Below, in pieces: positions 36,185 to 44,007 of a stretch of 64,000 nt of DNA. The notes under the pieces are model-generated. The model was given only the letters and a program-made list of their open reading frames with translations. It made no database searches and was not told the DNA's origin. Location: NCBI RefSeq assembly GCF_900176515.1, contig NZ_FWXV01000002.1, forward strand, positions 930,001-994,000. The letters run 5' to 3'. Source of the stretch: Kibdelosporangium aridum (lineage in GTDB: Bacteria; Actinomycetota; Actinomycetes; Mycobacteriales; Pseudonocardiaceae). Position 1 is the first letter of the stretch, and each line of letters opens with the position of its first letter. The position numbers and the translations under genes are program-made.

Positions 36185-36962
36185 GCAGTCTCTCCTGGTG
36201 TGCAGCCATGGCAGGTTGGAGCGGCGAAAAAGATGATCAGACCCGCACTCACGAAGGGAGTCGTTCCATCTTCGGACACCGTTACCGCTTGTGGAACATT
36301 ACGAATGGCGCTTCTGAGCCATTCACGTGGGTCACCGTGAAAAAGCGACTCACCGTGACCGCCGACAGCAACTATCACCCGGTCGGCCCAACATCATCGA
36401 ACCTGGTGGTCACGCAGCATGTCGCTCCTGCGCCATCCTGGTGAACGACCTTAGACCATTCGCCGATACGGCCCGCGTCACAAGAATCCCCCGCGCGGGG
36501 TATTTCACCCAATCGAACTGCCCAGCCACCCAGCCGAGTGACATTCCAGGACGCCCCGGCAATCCCTTTAGCAAACTGGCAAATGTGAACACAACCACAA
36601 TGCGCAAACGGAATAAGATTACCCAGCAAAAAAGGCATCGACGCAGGTCAGTGATGTTTTCCCAAACCTAGCACCAACCTGACAAACTCTGTGCCGCCTT
36701 CCGCGCGCCGGCCGTCGATCGTCCCGCTGACGGCACTCCAGGGGCCGCCGTCCCGGTGTCCAAGATCCTTCGGCTGGCTGCGACACCCCCACTGCTGGTG
36801 ATGCCGGCCTTGCTGAGCGGGCTCCGAAGTGCGTGCAGCGCCGCGACCTCGCCAAGCTGATCCCCGGTGTCTCCGTGGCACTTGGGTTTCGGGCAACTGA
36901 AGAGATGGCGGGGAGAAGCGACCGACTTCGACGAACCCCAACCCCGCCCCCAGGACATCCCC

Positions 36963-36999
36963 CACCACTCCCCGGGGGGCGTCCCCTGGCCAGTCTATC
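36963..36999. repeat. Dispersed element, copy 1 (matches 50039-50074)
   Basis: CACCACTCCC, then a GGGGG/CCCC hairpin core, then CTGGCCAGTCTATC. The last 14 bases are identical to 50061-50074. In both copies a TTGTGGACAA site follows within about 60 bp. The hairpin core suggests a terminator-like or protein-binding element. Confidence 0.7.
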
Positions 37000-37224
37000 A
37001 GCGGGTGTTGATCAACAGGGTTTGTGTCGTGCGCGCTGTGGACTACTTGGCGCTTGTGGACAACTCGGCTTTGTGGATCTTGCTGGGCGGTGGGGTGTCG
37101 GTGGTGATGGCTAGGCTGGCGTTGGGGCCGGAGGCCGCGCTGCCATCGGTTTCAGCTAGAGCACAAGCGTCCGCATCGGCATCGGCTTCAGCCGCGGCAC
37201 CGTCGACATCAGCTGCGACACGAG

Positions 37225-37320
37225 CATCGGCATCGGCATCGGCATCGGCATCGGCATCGGCATCGGCATCGGCATCGGCATCGGCATCGGCATCGGCATC
37301 GGCATCGGCATCGGCATCGG
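37225..37320. repeat. Hexanucleotide tandem repeat (CATCGG)16
   Basis: Sixteen exact CATCGG units over 96 bp, with degenerate relatives upstream (37145-37215). It can be read as Ala-Ser on the plus strand or Asp-Ala on the minus strand, but neither frame has a gene-like start or homologue that I recognise. It is a likely slippage-prone tract. Confidence 0.9.
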
Positions 37321-37474
37321 CGAGGATCCCTTGACCGCCCAAGCTCTCCAACCGCTGGCCGGACCTGTTGCACCGCCAGGCAACCTGCTGCCCGGCGTGC
37401 CTGGCGTGCCGGTGGCTGGGACTCGGGTGGCTGATCGCTTAGGGAATGTGGGCCACTCCTAGGACTTGTTCGTC

Positions 37475-39052
37475 ATGGCCGTAATTCAGTCAAAAATGGA
37501 CAATTTTTGTGTGAGTGGATCAAACAATAAAAACCCTGCACGTTTCACTCGGCGAGGATTCATCGGAGGTGTTACCGCTGGTGCGGCCGCTGCCTCATTG
37601 CATGGCACGGCTTTTGCGCAAACTGCACCGGAGGCGACCAATCCGAGGTTCTTCGGTCGGATCTTCCGGCTTCCGCCGTTCGCGCAGCCCAGCCAGCGGG
37701 TGCTGGAGGCGCTGCGGGAACTTGGCAGGCCAGGCGGCCTGATGGACGCCAGAGATCCGCTGCACGAGGGCCCGATCCGGTTGATCACCAACCCGGAGCT
37801 GAGCCCCAACAACGTCGACAATCCATTCCACACTGCCGGTACCACATTTCTCGGGCAATTCATCGACCACGACTTCACGTTCGACCTGAATTCTCAGCTC
37901 GGGGTGCCGACCGAGCCGGAGACTTCGCCCAATACCCGGGTCCCGACCCTGTCACTGGATTCGGTGTACGGCGGAGGGCCCGGGGCGAATCCGGAACTGT
38001 TCGATCCCGGTGACCGGGTGAAGTTCCGGGTGGAGAGTGGCGGCTTGTTCGAGGACTTGCCGCGGCGCTCCGACCGGGTCGCGATCATCGCCGATCCCCG
38101 TAACGACGAGAACCTGATGATCGCGGGTCTGCACGTGGCGTTCCTGTTGGCTCACAACCGCGCGGTCGACGAGGCTCGCGCTCGGGGTGTACCGAGCAAC
38201 CAGGTGTACAACGAGGCCAAGCGGCTGGTCACCTGGCACTACCAGTGGATCATCCTGAACGAGTTCCTGCCGCAGATCATCGGTTTCGGCTTGACGCAGG
38301 ACATCCTGCGGCACGGTCGCAGGCACTACCGGCCCGCGGCGGGGCAGCACTTCATGCCGGTGGAGTTCCAGGGTGCGGTGTACCGCTTCGGGCACAGCAT
38401 GGTGCGCCCGTCGTACCGGGCCAATCTGGCCGGCGACAACGGCAACCCGTTCTTCGGGTTCATTTTCGACCCGGCGGGTCAGGGTCAGTCGGATCCGGTC
38501 GATCTGCGCGGCCGTGCCCGCGCGAGGCGCCGGTTCATCGGCTGGCAGACGTTCTTCGACTTCGGTGACGGCGAGGTGCGTCCGAACAAGCGGATCGACA
38601 CGAGGATCTCGACGGCCTTGTTCAACCTGCCACTGCAAGCCATCGCGACCGGTGACCCGCCGACCGCGTTGCCGCAACGCAACCTGCTGCGCCACGTGAC
38701 GTGGTCGCTGCCGTCCGGTCAAGCGATCGCCAACGCCATGGGCATCCCCGTCCTCGGCCCGGACAGCTTCCCGGAGCTGCGCCAGTTCAACGTCGGCTTC
38801 GACTCGAGCACCCCGCTTTGGTACTACATCCTCAAAGAAGCCCAAGTCCTTGGTGACGGCATCACCCTGTCAGGCATCGGCGCCCGAATCGTCGGTGAGG
38901 TCTTCATAGGCCTGCTGCAACTGGACCCAAGCAGCTACCTGGCATCCCAACCCAGTTGGCGCCCAACCTTCCCCAGAAGAACCGCTGACCGCTTCACAAC
39001 GGTCGACCTGCTCACCTACGCCCGAGTAGACCCAGCATCCCGCCGCCAATAG
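37475..39052 (+). CDS. Tat-exported animal-type haem peroxidase
   Basis: 525 residues. RFTRRGFIGGVTAGAAAA is a twin-arginine signal. The mature protein belongs to the peroxidase-cyclooxygenase superfamily: FLGQFIDHDFTFD has the distal histidine (about 131), NLMIAGLHVAFLLAHNRAV the usual helix, and YRFGHSMVRPSYR the proximal histidine (about 306). The C-terminal half (FNLPLQAIATGD, TWSLPSGQAIANAM) also fits. Likely exported haem enzyme using hydrogen peroxide; substrate unknown. ATG 37475 is chosen (AGGA upstream); ATG 37496 is possible, and TTG 37466 is unlikely. No operon partner. It ends in the C/A-rich repeat region. Confidence 0.85.
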   Translation: MAVIQSKMDNFCVSGSNNKNPARFTRRGFIGGVTAGAAAASLHGTAFAQTAPEATNPRFFGRIFRLPPFAQPSQRVLEALRELGRPGGLMDARDPLHEGPIRLITNPELSPNNVDNPFHTAGTTFLGQFIDHDFTFDLNSQLGVPTEPETSPNTRVPTLSLDSVYGGGPGANPELFDPGDRVKFRVESGGLFEDLPRRSDRVAIIADPRNDENLMIAGLHVAFLLAHNRAVDEARARGVPSNQVYNEAKRLVTWHYQWIILNEFLPQIIGFGLTQDILRHGRRHYRPAAGQHFMPVEFQGAVYRFGHSMVRPSYRANLAGDNGNPFFGFIFDPAGQGQSDPVDLRGRARARRRFIGWQTFFDFGDGEVRPNKRIDTRISTALFNLPLQAIATGDPPTALPQRNLLRHVTWSLPSGQAIANAMGIPVLGPDSFPELRQFNVGFDSSTPLWYYILKEAQVLGDGITLSGIGARIVGEVFIGLLQLDPSSYLASQPSWRPTFPRRTADRFTTVDLLTYARVDPASRRQ

Positions 39053-39783
39053 CCAACACACCCCCAGCCCTCGGATAGTCGCCCTCACCCGACTACCCGA
39101 GGGCTGACACACAACAAGACCAGAGAAGGACAGAAAGGAACGCGGAGAGGGGACAAGTCACAGGGGACAAGACCGCAGGAACGGGATCCTCAAGCTACGA
39201 GCAGACACCCAAGCCAACCAATGGCCCCGGCTTAGAGGACGAGCCAGTTGCCGAGGTGCCGGAACAAGCTCGCGAGAAACAAGATCCCCAAGGCAACAAC
39301 CAGCTACCCAAGCCGAAGATCAATCCCAACTTAGAGAACGGAAAGTACCTTCAAAACCACCTGCAAGCCACTGGGCAAGACGCCGCAATAAAGCCCAAAG
39401 CGCCAAGACAAAGCCAGCAACCGACTTAGAGTACGGAACGTACCTTCAAAACCACCACCCAGCTAACCAAGCGAAAAACATCCCCAAAACCCAAAGCCCC
39501 TAAGACAAGCACCGCCCACCCAACTTAGAGAACGGAAAGTTTCCTATCCCCCAAAAGCCGAGAAACAACGACCCAAGAACCCCACGAAATAACCCACCCC
39601 AAGAAAACAACCCGCACCTCAGAGAGAGGCCCAAAGGCAACAAAACCAACCACGATTCCCGCAGACCAAGAGCAGAAGCGCCAAAAGAGCACAAAGCACC
39701 CACGCCAGCCAAACAAAAGCATGCTGGTAAAACCAAAAAGCAACCAGCGCTGGAAGAAAAGGAGCACGCACCGTGGGGGGTTT
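39053..39783. other. C/A-rich convergent intergenic region
   Basis: About 730 bp between the peroxidase stop and the hairpin at 39784. The plus strand is strikingly rich in A and C and poor in T. Frames open on the minus strand only because stops are scarce; they lack gene features. It contains the 97-bp-spaced repeats. Confidence 0.6.
39231..39640. repeat. Five repeat units spaced about 97 bp
   Basis: A core CTTAGAGAACGGAAAGT starts at 39231 (degenerate), 39330, 39425, 39524 and 39618 (CTCAGAG). Two copies continue as ACCTTCAAAACCACC (39330 and 39425). Spacings are 99, 95, 99 and 94 bp. Between the cores the sequence is only loosely similar (AAGCCCAAAGC-type stretches). The core contains an imperfect GTAC-centred palindrome. 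Confidence 0.7.
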
Positions 39784-39800
39784 GGGGGGCTCGGCCCCCC
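39784..39800 (-). terminator. G/C hairpin downstream of the tRNA operon, copy 1 of 3
   Basis: GGGGGGCTCGGCCCCCC, a 6-7 bp stem with a 3-nt loop. On the minus strand it reads GGGGGGCCGAGCCCCCC and lies 67 bp after the tRNA-Phe end, so it may close the leftward tRNA operon. The same hairpin occurs at 41384-41400 and 60338-60354 on the plus strand. No T-run follows. Confidence 0.6.
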
Positions 39801-39867
39801 TACATTATGTAACGAGATCCCGAGCGAAGTCGCGAAGCGACGAGCAAGAGGAGTCAATCGAGTTACG

Positions 39868-39941
39868 TGGCCAGGGGCGGGGTCGAACCGCCGACCTTCC
39901 GCTTTTCAGGCGGACGCTCGTACCAACTGAGCTACCTGGCC
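39868..39941 (-). tRNA. tRNA-Phe (GAA)
   Basis: On the minus strand a 74-nt cloverleaf: acceptor GGCCAGG/CCTGGCC, D-arm GCTCAGTTGGTACGAGC, anticodon stem TCCGC/GCGGA with loop CTGAAAA (anticodon GAA), T-arm GGCGG-TTCGACC-CCGCC. The CCA end is not encoded. Confidence 0.97.
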
Positions 39942-39978
39942 GTGAAGGCCCGGTGGATGATGACCGGACCTTCGTCTG

Positions 39979-40052
39979 CGACCCAGACGGGACTCGAACC
40001 CGCGACCTTCGCCGTGACAGGGCGACGCGCTAACCAACTGCGCCACTGGGCC
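39979..40052 (-). tRNA. tRNA-Asp (GTC)
   Basis: 74-nt cloverleaf on the minus strand: acceptor GGCCCAG/CTGGGTC, anticodon stem TCGCC/GGCGA with loop CTGTCAC (anticodon GTC), T-loop TTCGAGT. It lies 37 bp from tRNA-Phe and is part of the same leftward transcript. Confidence 0.97.
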
Positions 40053-40074
40053 TTGCTTCTTACATTTTACCGCG

Positions 40075-40147
40075 TGCTCCCAACGGGATTCGAACCCGCG
40101 CTGCCGCCTTGAAAGGGCGGAGTCCTAGGCCGCTAGACGATGGGAGC
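40075..40147 (-). tRNA. tRNA-Glu (TTC)
   Basis: 73-nt cloverleaf on the minus strand: acceptor GCTCCCA/TGGGAGC, anticodon stem CCGCC/GGCGG with loop CTTTCAA (anticodon TTC), T-loop TTCGAAT. First gene of the Glu-Asp-Phe operon. Confidence 0.97.
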
Positions 40148-40182
40148 CCAGTCCCTTTGGCTTGCCGCTGGGAGCAAGGAGA

Positions 40183-40212
40183 ACTATAGGGCACGACCCC
40201 ATGGTCCTACAA
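40183..40212 (-). promoter_or_regulatory. Probable sigma-70-type promoter of the tRNA operon
   Basis: On the minus strand TTGTAG (40212-40207) and TATAGT (40188-40183) are separated by 18 bp and lie 35 bp before tRNA-Glu. Spacing and hexamers fit a housekeeping promoter. Confidence 0.55.
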
Positions 40213-40270
40213 AACGGGTTATCCAAAAGACCGCTACCTGCGAAAACCCTTGCGAAACGGGCTGTTTTCG

Positions 40271-40302
40271 GGTCCATGGGCGCCTCGTTGAGCCCATGGA
40301 CC
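40271..40302 (-). terminator. Perfect 11-bp hairpin after the small unknown gene
   Basis: GGTCCATGGGC (40271-40281) and GCCCATGGACC (40292-40302) with a 10-nt loop, about 70 bp downstream of the stop of the leftward gene at 40374. Likely transcription end. Confidence 0.6.
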
Positions 40303-40373
40303 ACTTGGTGGTCCTCGTCACATCCGCGACGAGGTGTGCTGCCGCCCCCAGTCCCCAGCTGCCTGACCTGGCG

Positions 40374-40622
40374 TTACCGGCTGACTGGCGGGATTCCGTC
40401 ATCGCCCGGCACGAGGCCGAGCATGTCCAGGAGCAGTCGGCAGTCGTCGGCATCCAGCGCGCTTCGGGCAACGGCGAGCCGTGCCTTGCGGATTTGCTCG
40501 TCGGTGACCCGCGAGGTTTCTCCGCCGCGCTGGGCCGGGACGCCGCCGGTGAGCCCGGCTCCGTTCCCGGTCATCGTGTCTTGCTGCATCAAGAAGTTCC
40601 GCACTTCGAGGGACCCGCTCAT
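40374..40622 (-). CDS. Small conserved-looking protein of unknown function
   Basis: 82 residues from ATG 40622, which has a very strong GGGGAGG site 4 nt upstream, the main reason to call it real. The N-terminal half is flexible (Gly, Thr, Gln); the C-terminal half (VTDEQIRKARLAVARSALDA then DDCRLLLDMLGLVPGD) predicts two helices. No signal peptide or metal site. The layout, a helix pair with an acidic end, resembles small actinobacterial regulators, but I do not recognise the family. It is transcribed towards the tRNA operon. Longer frames upstream lack a ribosome-binding site. Confidence 0.65.
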   Translation of the reverse strand: MSGSLEVRNFLMQQDTMTGNGAGLTGGVPAQRGGETSRVTDEQIRKARLAVARSALDADDCRLLLDMLGLVPGDDGIPPVSR

Positions 40623-40837
40623 GACGCCTCCCCGGCTCGGCTGTGGCCGTGAGGTTATGGGACTAAAAGCCCTGCACACAGCCCCCCGCAGAGTGAACCG
40701 GGTACGACGGTGGGTAGTCGTTTGTGCGCGTTTGGCACCGGCGGTAGTGGGTAGTACGCGTGTTGTCGGGCCGCGGGTAGGGCCATTCGGGTGAGCACGG
40801 TGGACGATATTGTGTACACAAACCGCCGCTGTACCTG

Positions 40838-40852
40838 TACCCCCTATGGGTA
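40838..40852. promoter_or_regulatory. CsoR-type copper operator before the copper chaperone
   Basis: TACCC-N5-GGGTA, exact inverted repeat (TACCCCCTATGGGTA), the form of CsoR-family boxes upstream of copper genes. A second palindrome TTGTGTACACAA lies at 40810-40821. The box covers a possible ATG at 40846, which argues for a start further downstream. Confidence 0.6.
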
Positions 40853-40857
40853 AGGAC

Positions 40858-41082
40858 ATGTCGCGAAGGGACCCGGAGTTGCAGACCACCTACACCGTCG
40901 CCGGCATGACGTGCCAGCACTGCGTCGCATCAGTGACCGAAGAGCTGTCCGAGGTCGATGGCGTAACCGACGTCACAGTGGATCTGGCCACGGGCGCGGT
41001 CACCGTCACCAGTTCGGCACAGTTGGACGACGTCGCGATCAAAGCCGCCGTTACTGAAGCCGGATACGAGTTGGCTAGCTAG
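40858..41082 (+). CDS. Heavy-metal-associated domain protein, CopZ-like copper chaperone
   Basis: 74 residues from ATG 40858. One HMA domain: TYTVAGMTCQHCVASVTEEL holds the MxCxxC copper site, and VTVDLATGAVTVTSSAQLDD plus AVTEAGYELAS complete the ferredoxin-like fold. Family role: cytosolic Cu(I) carriage to CopA-type ATPases. No ATPase gene is nearby. Starts at ATG 40846 or a downstream TTG near 40879 (LQTTYTV, with AAGGGA upstream) are possible. The CsoR-like box upstream suggests copper-induced expression. Confidence 0.85.
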   Translation: MSRRDPELQTTYTVAGMTCQHCVASVTEELSEVDGVTDVTVDLATGAVTVTSSAQLDDVAIKAAVTEAGYELAS

Positions 41083-41093
41083 AACACGTTCTA
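41080..41093. promoter_or_regulatory. KstR-like palindrome
   Basis: TAGAACACGTTCTA, arms TAGAAC/GTTCTA. It matches the TnnAACnnGTTnnA pattern described for KstR-type TetR regulators. It overlaps the stop codon of the copper chaperone gene, with no steroid gene in the window. Confidence 0.4.
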
Positions 41094-41823
41094 ATCTTTT
41101 GCCGCGAACAAGCGAATCTCATCCGCCCAGAACAGCGGACAACACCCAGTCCCAGCCGTTCACCAGGCAGGGAAACATCAAGTGAACAGTTCCCTGGAAT
41201 TTTTGGGCGCAGACATCTCGCCTACGACAGGTGAGCGTGCAACAATCTAGGAGCTGACACACCCCCGGTCAGCGCCTGTGGAGATCCCCTCCGGCCCCCG
41301 CGTTCCTCCCCCTGGCGCGGGGGCCTCCGCATCGGTGCTCGCCTCCTTCGTCGGCTTCGCACCGGGCCCCCGCGAATTGTTTTGGGGGGCCGAGCCCCCC
41401 AAACCCCCACGTACCGGTTCCTTACGAACCAGCGTGGGCACTTTAACGGGGAACTAACGCAACCTTATTGCAATAGCTATTTTTTGCTTATTGCGTTTGT
41501 TGTTGCTATTGGTTACGCGCGGTATCGGAGTTGCTGTTCTGTTGTATATGTATTCAAGTTTGTGCACCGATTGGCCGTGCTTGTTGTGCACTGCTTTTTC
41601 GGGGCGGATGGTATGGACCTCACCTTATCGGGTGATCACTGTCGGCGTTCACTTGGGGTCTCAGCACTGTGAACGGGCCACTGTGATGCGGCACATGCCG
41701 GGTCCGAGTTGCAGCACTCGACCTGGGGATACAGACGCCCCAGGCGGCGAATGGTTGCACTCCACCGGTGTGTCGCGGGTCACAGAGCATGCCTTCCCGC
41801 AACCTAACCGTTATCGTGTCCGG
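41083..41823. other. 740-bp intergenic region with hairpins and an AT-rich island
   Basis: Contains GGCCCCCGC/GCGGGGGCC inverted repeats (about 41294-41328), the G/C hairpin at 41384-41400, and a stretch at about 41440-41600 that is much richer in A and T than surrounding DNA (TTGCAATAGC, TATTTTTTGC, ATTGCGTTTG). No clear gene until 41824. Confidence 0.55.
41384..41400 (+). repeat. G/C hairpin, copy 2 of 3
   Basis: GGGGGGCCGAGCCCCCC, flanked on the right by AAACCCCCACG. Same as the copy at 60338 and the reverse complement of 39784. Not next to a tRNA here. Confidence 0.8.
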
Positions 41824-42144
41824 GTGCCTTTGCCATCATTGGGACGCAGCCGCAGCAAGAGCGCCAACACCCGGCGCCCGGCAGCCGACCAGCTCGCCCC
41901 CGACACTGAGCTGGAAAGCTACTTGGCCGCCATCGCGCCCGAGGCCGACGTGGAAACCACCGCGTCCGGCCGCCGCTTCGGCAACGCCGAGGTCTACCAG
42001 CTGCGCCTGTCCCTCATCGCGAACGAGCAGCTCCGTGAGCTGGCCGCGCACCGCCAGACCTCCCCGCACGCACTGGCTCAGGAATGGGTCATGGAGCGTC
42101 TGTCGTGGGAAGCCCAGCAGTTGCCGCGGTACCCGCAGAGCTGA
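41824..42144 (+). CDS. Ribbon-helix-helix-like small protein
   Basis: 106 residues from GTG 41824 (GTG 41770 is possible; neither has a clear ribosome-binding site). The C-terminal half, VYQLRLSLIANEQLRELAAH followed by TSPHALAQEWVMERL, fits the beta strand, helix, turn and helix spacing of RHH/CopG-type DNA-binding proteins. The N-terminal half is basic and flexible (SRSKSANTRRPAADQ). No toxin partner is adjacent, so an autonomous regulator is as likely as an antitoxin. It is convergent with the cold-shock gene, and a bidirectional terminator lies between them. Confidence 0.6.
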   Translation: MPLPSLGRSRSKSANTRRPAADQLAPDTELESYLAAIAPEADVETTASGRRFGNAEVYQLRLSLIANEQLRELAAHRQTSPHALAQEWVMERLSWEAQQLPRYPQS

Positions 42145-42171
42145 CGACACAACAACCCCGAGAGAACAACA

Positions 42172-42207
42172 AAGGGCCCTGGACGGCATCCGTCGTCCAG
42201 GGCCCTT
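42172..42207. terminator. Bidirectional terminator hairpin
   Basis: AAGGGCCCTGGACG (42172-42185) and CGTCCAGGGCCCTT (42194-42207), a perfect 14-bp stem with an 8-nt loop, between two convergent genes. A-rich on one side. Confidence 0.8.
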
Positions 42208-42217
42208 CGCTGTCAGG

Positions 42218-42421
42218 TCAGATAGGCCGTACGTTCGTGGCCTGCGGGCCCTTGGTGCCCTGGCCGACCTCGAACTCGACGCGCTGGTTCTCCTCGAGCG
42301 TACGGAAACCCTTGCCCTGGATCTCCGAGTAATGCACGAAGACGTCAGCCTCACCGCTGTCGACCGCGATGAAGCCGAAGCCCTTTTCCGAGTTGAACCA
42401 CTTGACAGTGCCCTGAGCCAT
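42218..42421 (-). CDS. cspA: Cold-shock domain protein
   Basis: 67 residues, the usual length. [20 protein letters not shown] contains RNP1 (KGFGFI), and VFVHYSEIQ contains RNP2; the C-terminus has [17 protein letters not shown]. Binds single-stranded nucleic acid as an RNA chaperone. A long 5' region (about 400 bp up to the divergent lipoprotein gene) allows a cold-shock-type untranslated leader. Confidence 0.97.
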   Translation of the reverse strand: MAQGTVKWFNSEKGFGFIAVDSGEADVFVHYSEIQGKGFRTLEENQRVEFEVGQGTKGPQATNVRPI

Positions 42422-42819
42422 ACATCTGCCTCCGTCGCCGGATCAGCTTGGGATTACACCGTGCAATCCCGGGCCGTCCCGGGCGTCGCCCTTCGCCAAC
42501 TGCAGCGAGAAAGCAGCACGCCCGCGTTTTGTTCCGCGAGCGTGATGGAGCACGAACACAGAAACTTACGGCCTGCGAGAACGAGCCTATCGCCTGCAAA
42601 CTCGGCGCACTACTGCCTCAATTCACTATCCGCTGGGCCGTTCGTGTGATCCTCCCTCGTTACCGAACGTACCGATGCGCGCGCTGCCTGCCACAACTTT
42701 TCGGCTGATGACCTTGGCGCCCGGCCATCCCAGAAGTGTGATGTGAGTCACAGTGACAGCGTGTCAACGCCGTGCCCCAGAACCGCGTCGTGATGGGTGT
42801 GAGGACGGGGGCAAGGACC
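42422..42819. other. Divergent regulatory region of cspA and the L,D-transpeptidase gene
   Basis: About 400 bp with no gene. It should hold the leftward cspA promoter with its leader and the rightward promoter of the lipoprotein gene. No specific motif could be assigned. Short ATG/GTG frames from 42772 lie in front of the chosen start. Confidence 0.4.
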
Positions 42820-44007
42820 ATGACCAATCGACGCGGTTTCAAGCTGATCGCCAGCCTGGCGATCGTTGCGGCGCTGGGGTTGACCGCGTGCAGCGGGGAT
42901 GAAGGCACACCGAAGCCAGGAACATCGACAGACACGGGCGTGGCGCCCGCGGCCGCCGTGACCATGCCGACGGTGACGACGCAGCCGGCCAACGGCGCGA
43001 CCGACGCCAGCCCGGGCGGGACGATCCAGGCAGCTGTGGAAAACGGCACCATCAACGAGATCCGGCTGACCAACCCGGATGGCAAAGAGGTCAAGGGCGA
43101 GCTCGCGGCGGACAAGAAGACGTGGTCCGTGGGTGAGCAGCTCGGCTTCGGCAAGACCTACACATGGTCCGGCACCGCGGTCGGCGGCAACGGCCAGCAG
43201 GTGCCGATCACCGGATCTTTCACCACTGTGAAGCCGAAGCGCACCGAGCAGGCCTCGCTGAACGTCGGCGACAACAAGACGTACGGCGTCGCGATGCCGG
43301 TCAAGATCGACTTCAAGAACCCGATCGCCGACAAGGCATCGGTGGAGAAGGCGCTGAAGGTGGAGACCTCGGTGCCGACCGAGGGCGCGTGGGCGTGGCT
43401 GGGTGAGTCCGAGGTGCACTGGCGGCCGAAGGAGTACTGGAAGCCGGAGACCAAGGTGACGGTCAGCGCCAAGCTGTACGGCGTTTCGTTCGGAAACGGC
43501 GTGTACGGCAAGAACGACGTCACGGCGACGTTCAACATCGGCCGGGAGCAGACCGTCGAGGCCAACACCCAGACGAAGCGGCTGATCGTCCGACAGAACG
43601 GCACCGTGGTGCACGACTTCCCGGCCAGCTTCGGTCTTGAGTCCGACCCGGGCCGCGTGACCCCGAGCGGGATCCACGTGGTGATGGAGAAGCACAACAC
43701 GTACTCGATGAGCAACCCGCGGTACAACTACGACAACGTTGTTGTCCCTTGGGCAGTGCGCTTCTCCAACCACGGCGAGTTCATCCACGGCTACGCGCCT
43801 TCGATCCCGGACCAGGGCAAGCGCAACGTCTCGCATGGCTGCGCCAACCTGTCGCCGGCCAACGCGAAGATCTACTTCGACAGCGCGATGATCGGCGACC
43901 CGGTCGAGGTGACCGGCAGCAGCGTGAAGATGTCCGACACCCAGTTCGACTACTACGACTGGGCGGTCAGCTGGGACAAGTGGCTCAGCAAGTCAGCTCT
44001 TCGGTGA
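42820..44007 (+). CDS. L,D-transpeptidase lipoprotein with Ig-like domains
   Basis: 395 residues from ATG 42820 (AAGGA upstream). Lipobox LTACSG gives the lipidated Cys near residue 24. Two Ig-like domains follow (ITGSFTTVKPKRTEQASLNV region), then a YkuD catalytic domain with TPSGIHVVMEKHN, HGYAPSIPDQGKRNVSHGCA (His, Ser, His, Gly, Cys order; catalytic Cys about 342) and NLSPANAKIYFD. It forms 3-3 peptidoglycan cross-links, like LdtMt2. Its end overlaps the convergent MMPL gene by 15 nt. Confidence 0.93.
   Translation: MTNRRGFKLIASLAIVAALGLTACSGDEGTPKPGTSTDTGVAPAAAVTMPTVTTQPANGATDASPGGTIQAAVENGTINEIRLTNPDGKEVKGELAADKKTWSVGEQLGFGKTYTWSGTAVGGNGQQVPITGSFTTVKPKRTEQASLNVGDNKTYGVAMPVKIDFKNPIADKASVEKALKVETSVPTEGAWAWLGESEVHWRPKEYWKPETKVTVSAKLYGVSFGNGVYGKNDVTATFNIGREQTVEANTQTKRLIVRQNGTVVHDFPASFGLESDPGRVTPSGIHVVMEKHNTYSMSNPRYNYDNVVVPWAVRFSNHGEFIHGYAPSIPDQGKRNVSHGCANLSPANAKIYFDSAMIGDPVEVTGSSVKMSDTQFDYYDWAVSWDKWLSKSALR

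Larger units (their letters stand above)
36185..37474. other. 1.3-kb gene-poor region between sugar transferase 2 and the peroxidase
   Basis: No credible gene. Its left end holds the promoter of the 36184 operon. It is less GC-rich near 36280-36660 than flanking genes. It contains the repeated element at 36963-36999 with a nearby DnaA-box-like 10-mer (TTGTGGACAA at 37054-37063), and the (CATCGG)16 tract. An open frame from 36867 to 37334 exists only because of the repeat. Confidence 0.5.

Noticed and set aside
36867..37334. 155-residue plus-strand frame ending in an Ala-Ser repeat
   Set aside because: It exists because of the (CATCGG)16 tract, has no ribosome-binding site, and the minus strand is equally open with Asp-Ala repeats.
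39231..39640. CRISPR array
   Set aside because: The units are imperfect, the spacing is about 97 bp, most of the unit is not conserved, and no cas gene is in the window.
39525..39857. 110-residue minus-strand hydrophobic frame
   Set aside because: It lies in a T-poor plus strand and is open for composition reasons; it runs through the repeat array and the G/C hairpin and has no start signal.
39868..40147. tRNA-associated genomic island boundary
   Set aside because: No integrase, no direct repeat of a tRNA 3' end was found nearby, and neighbours are ordinary genes.
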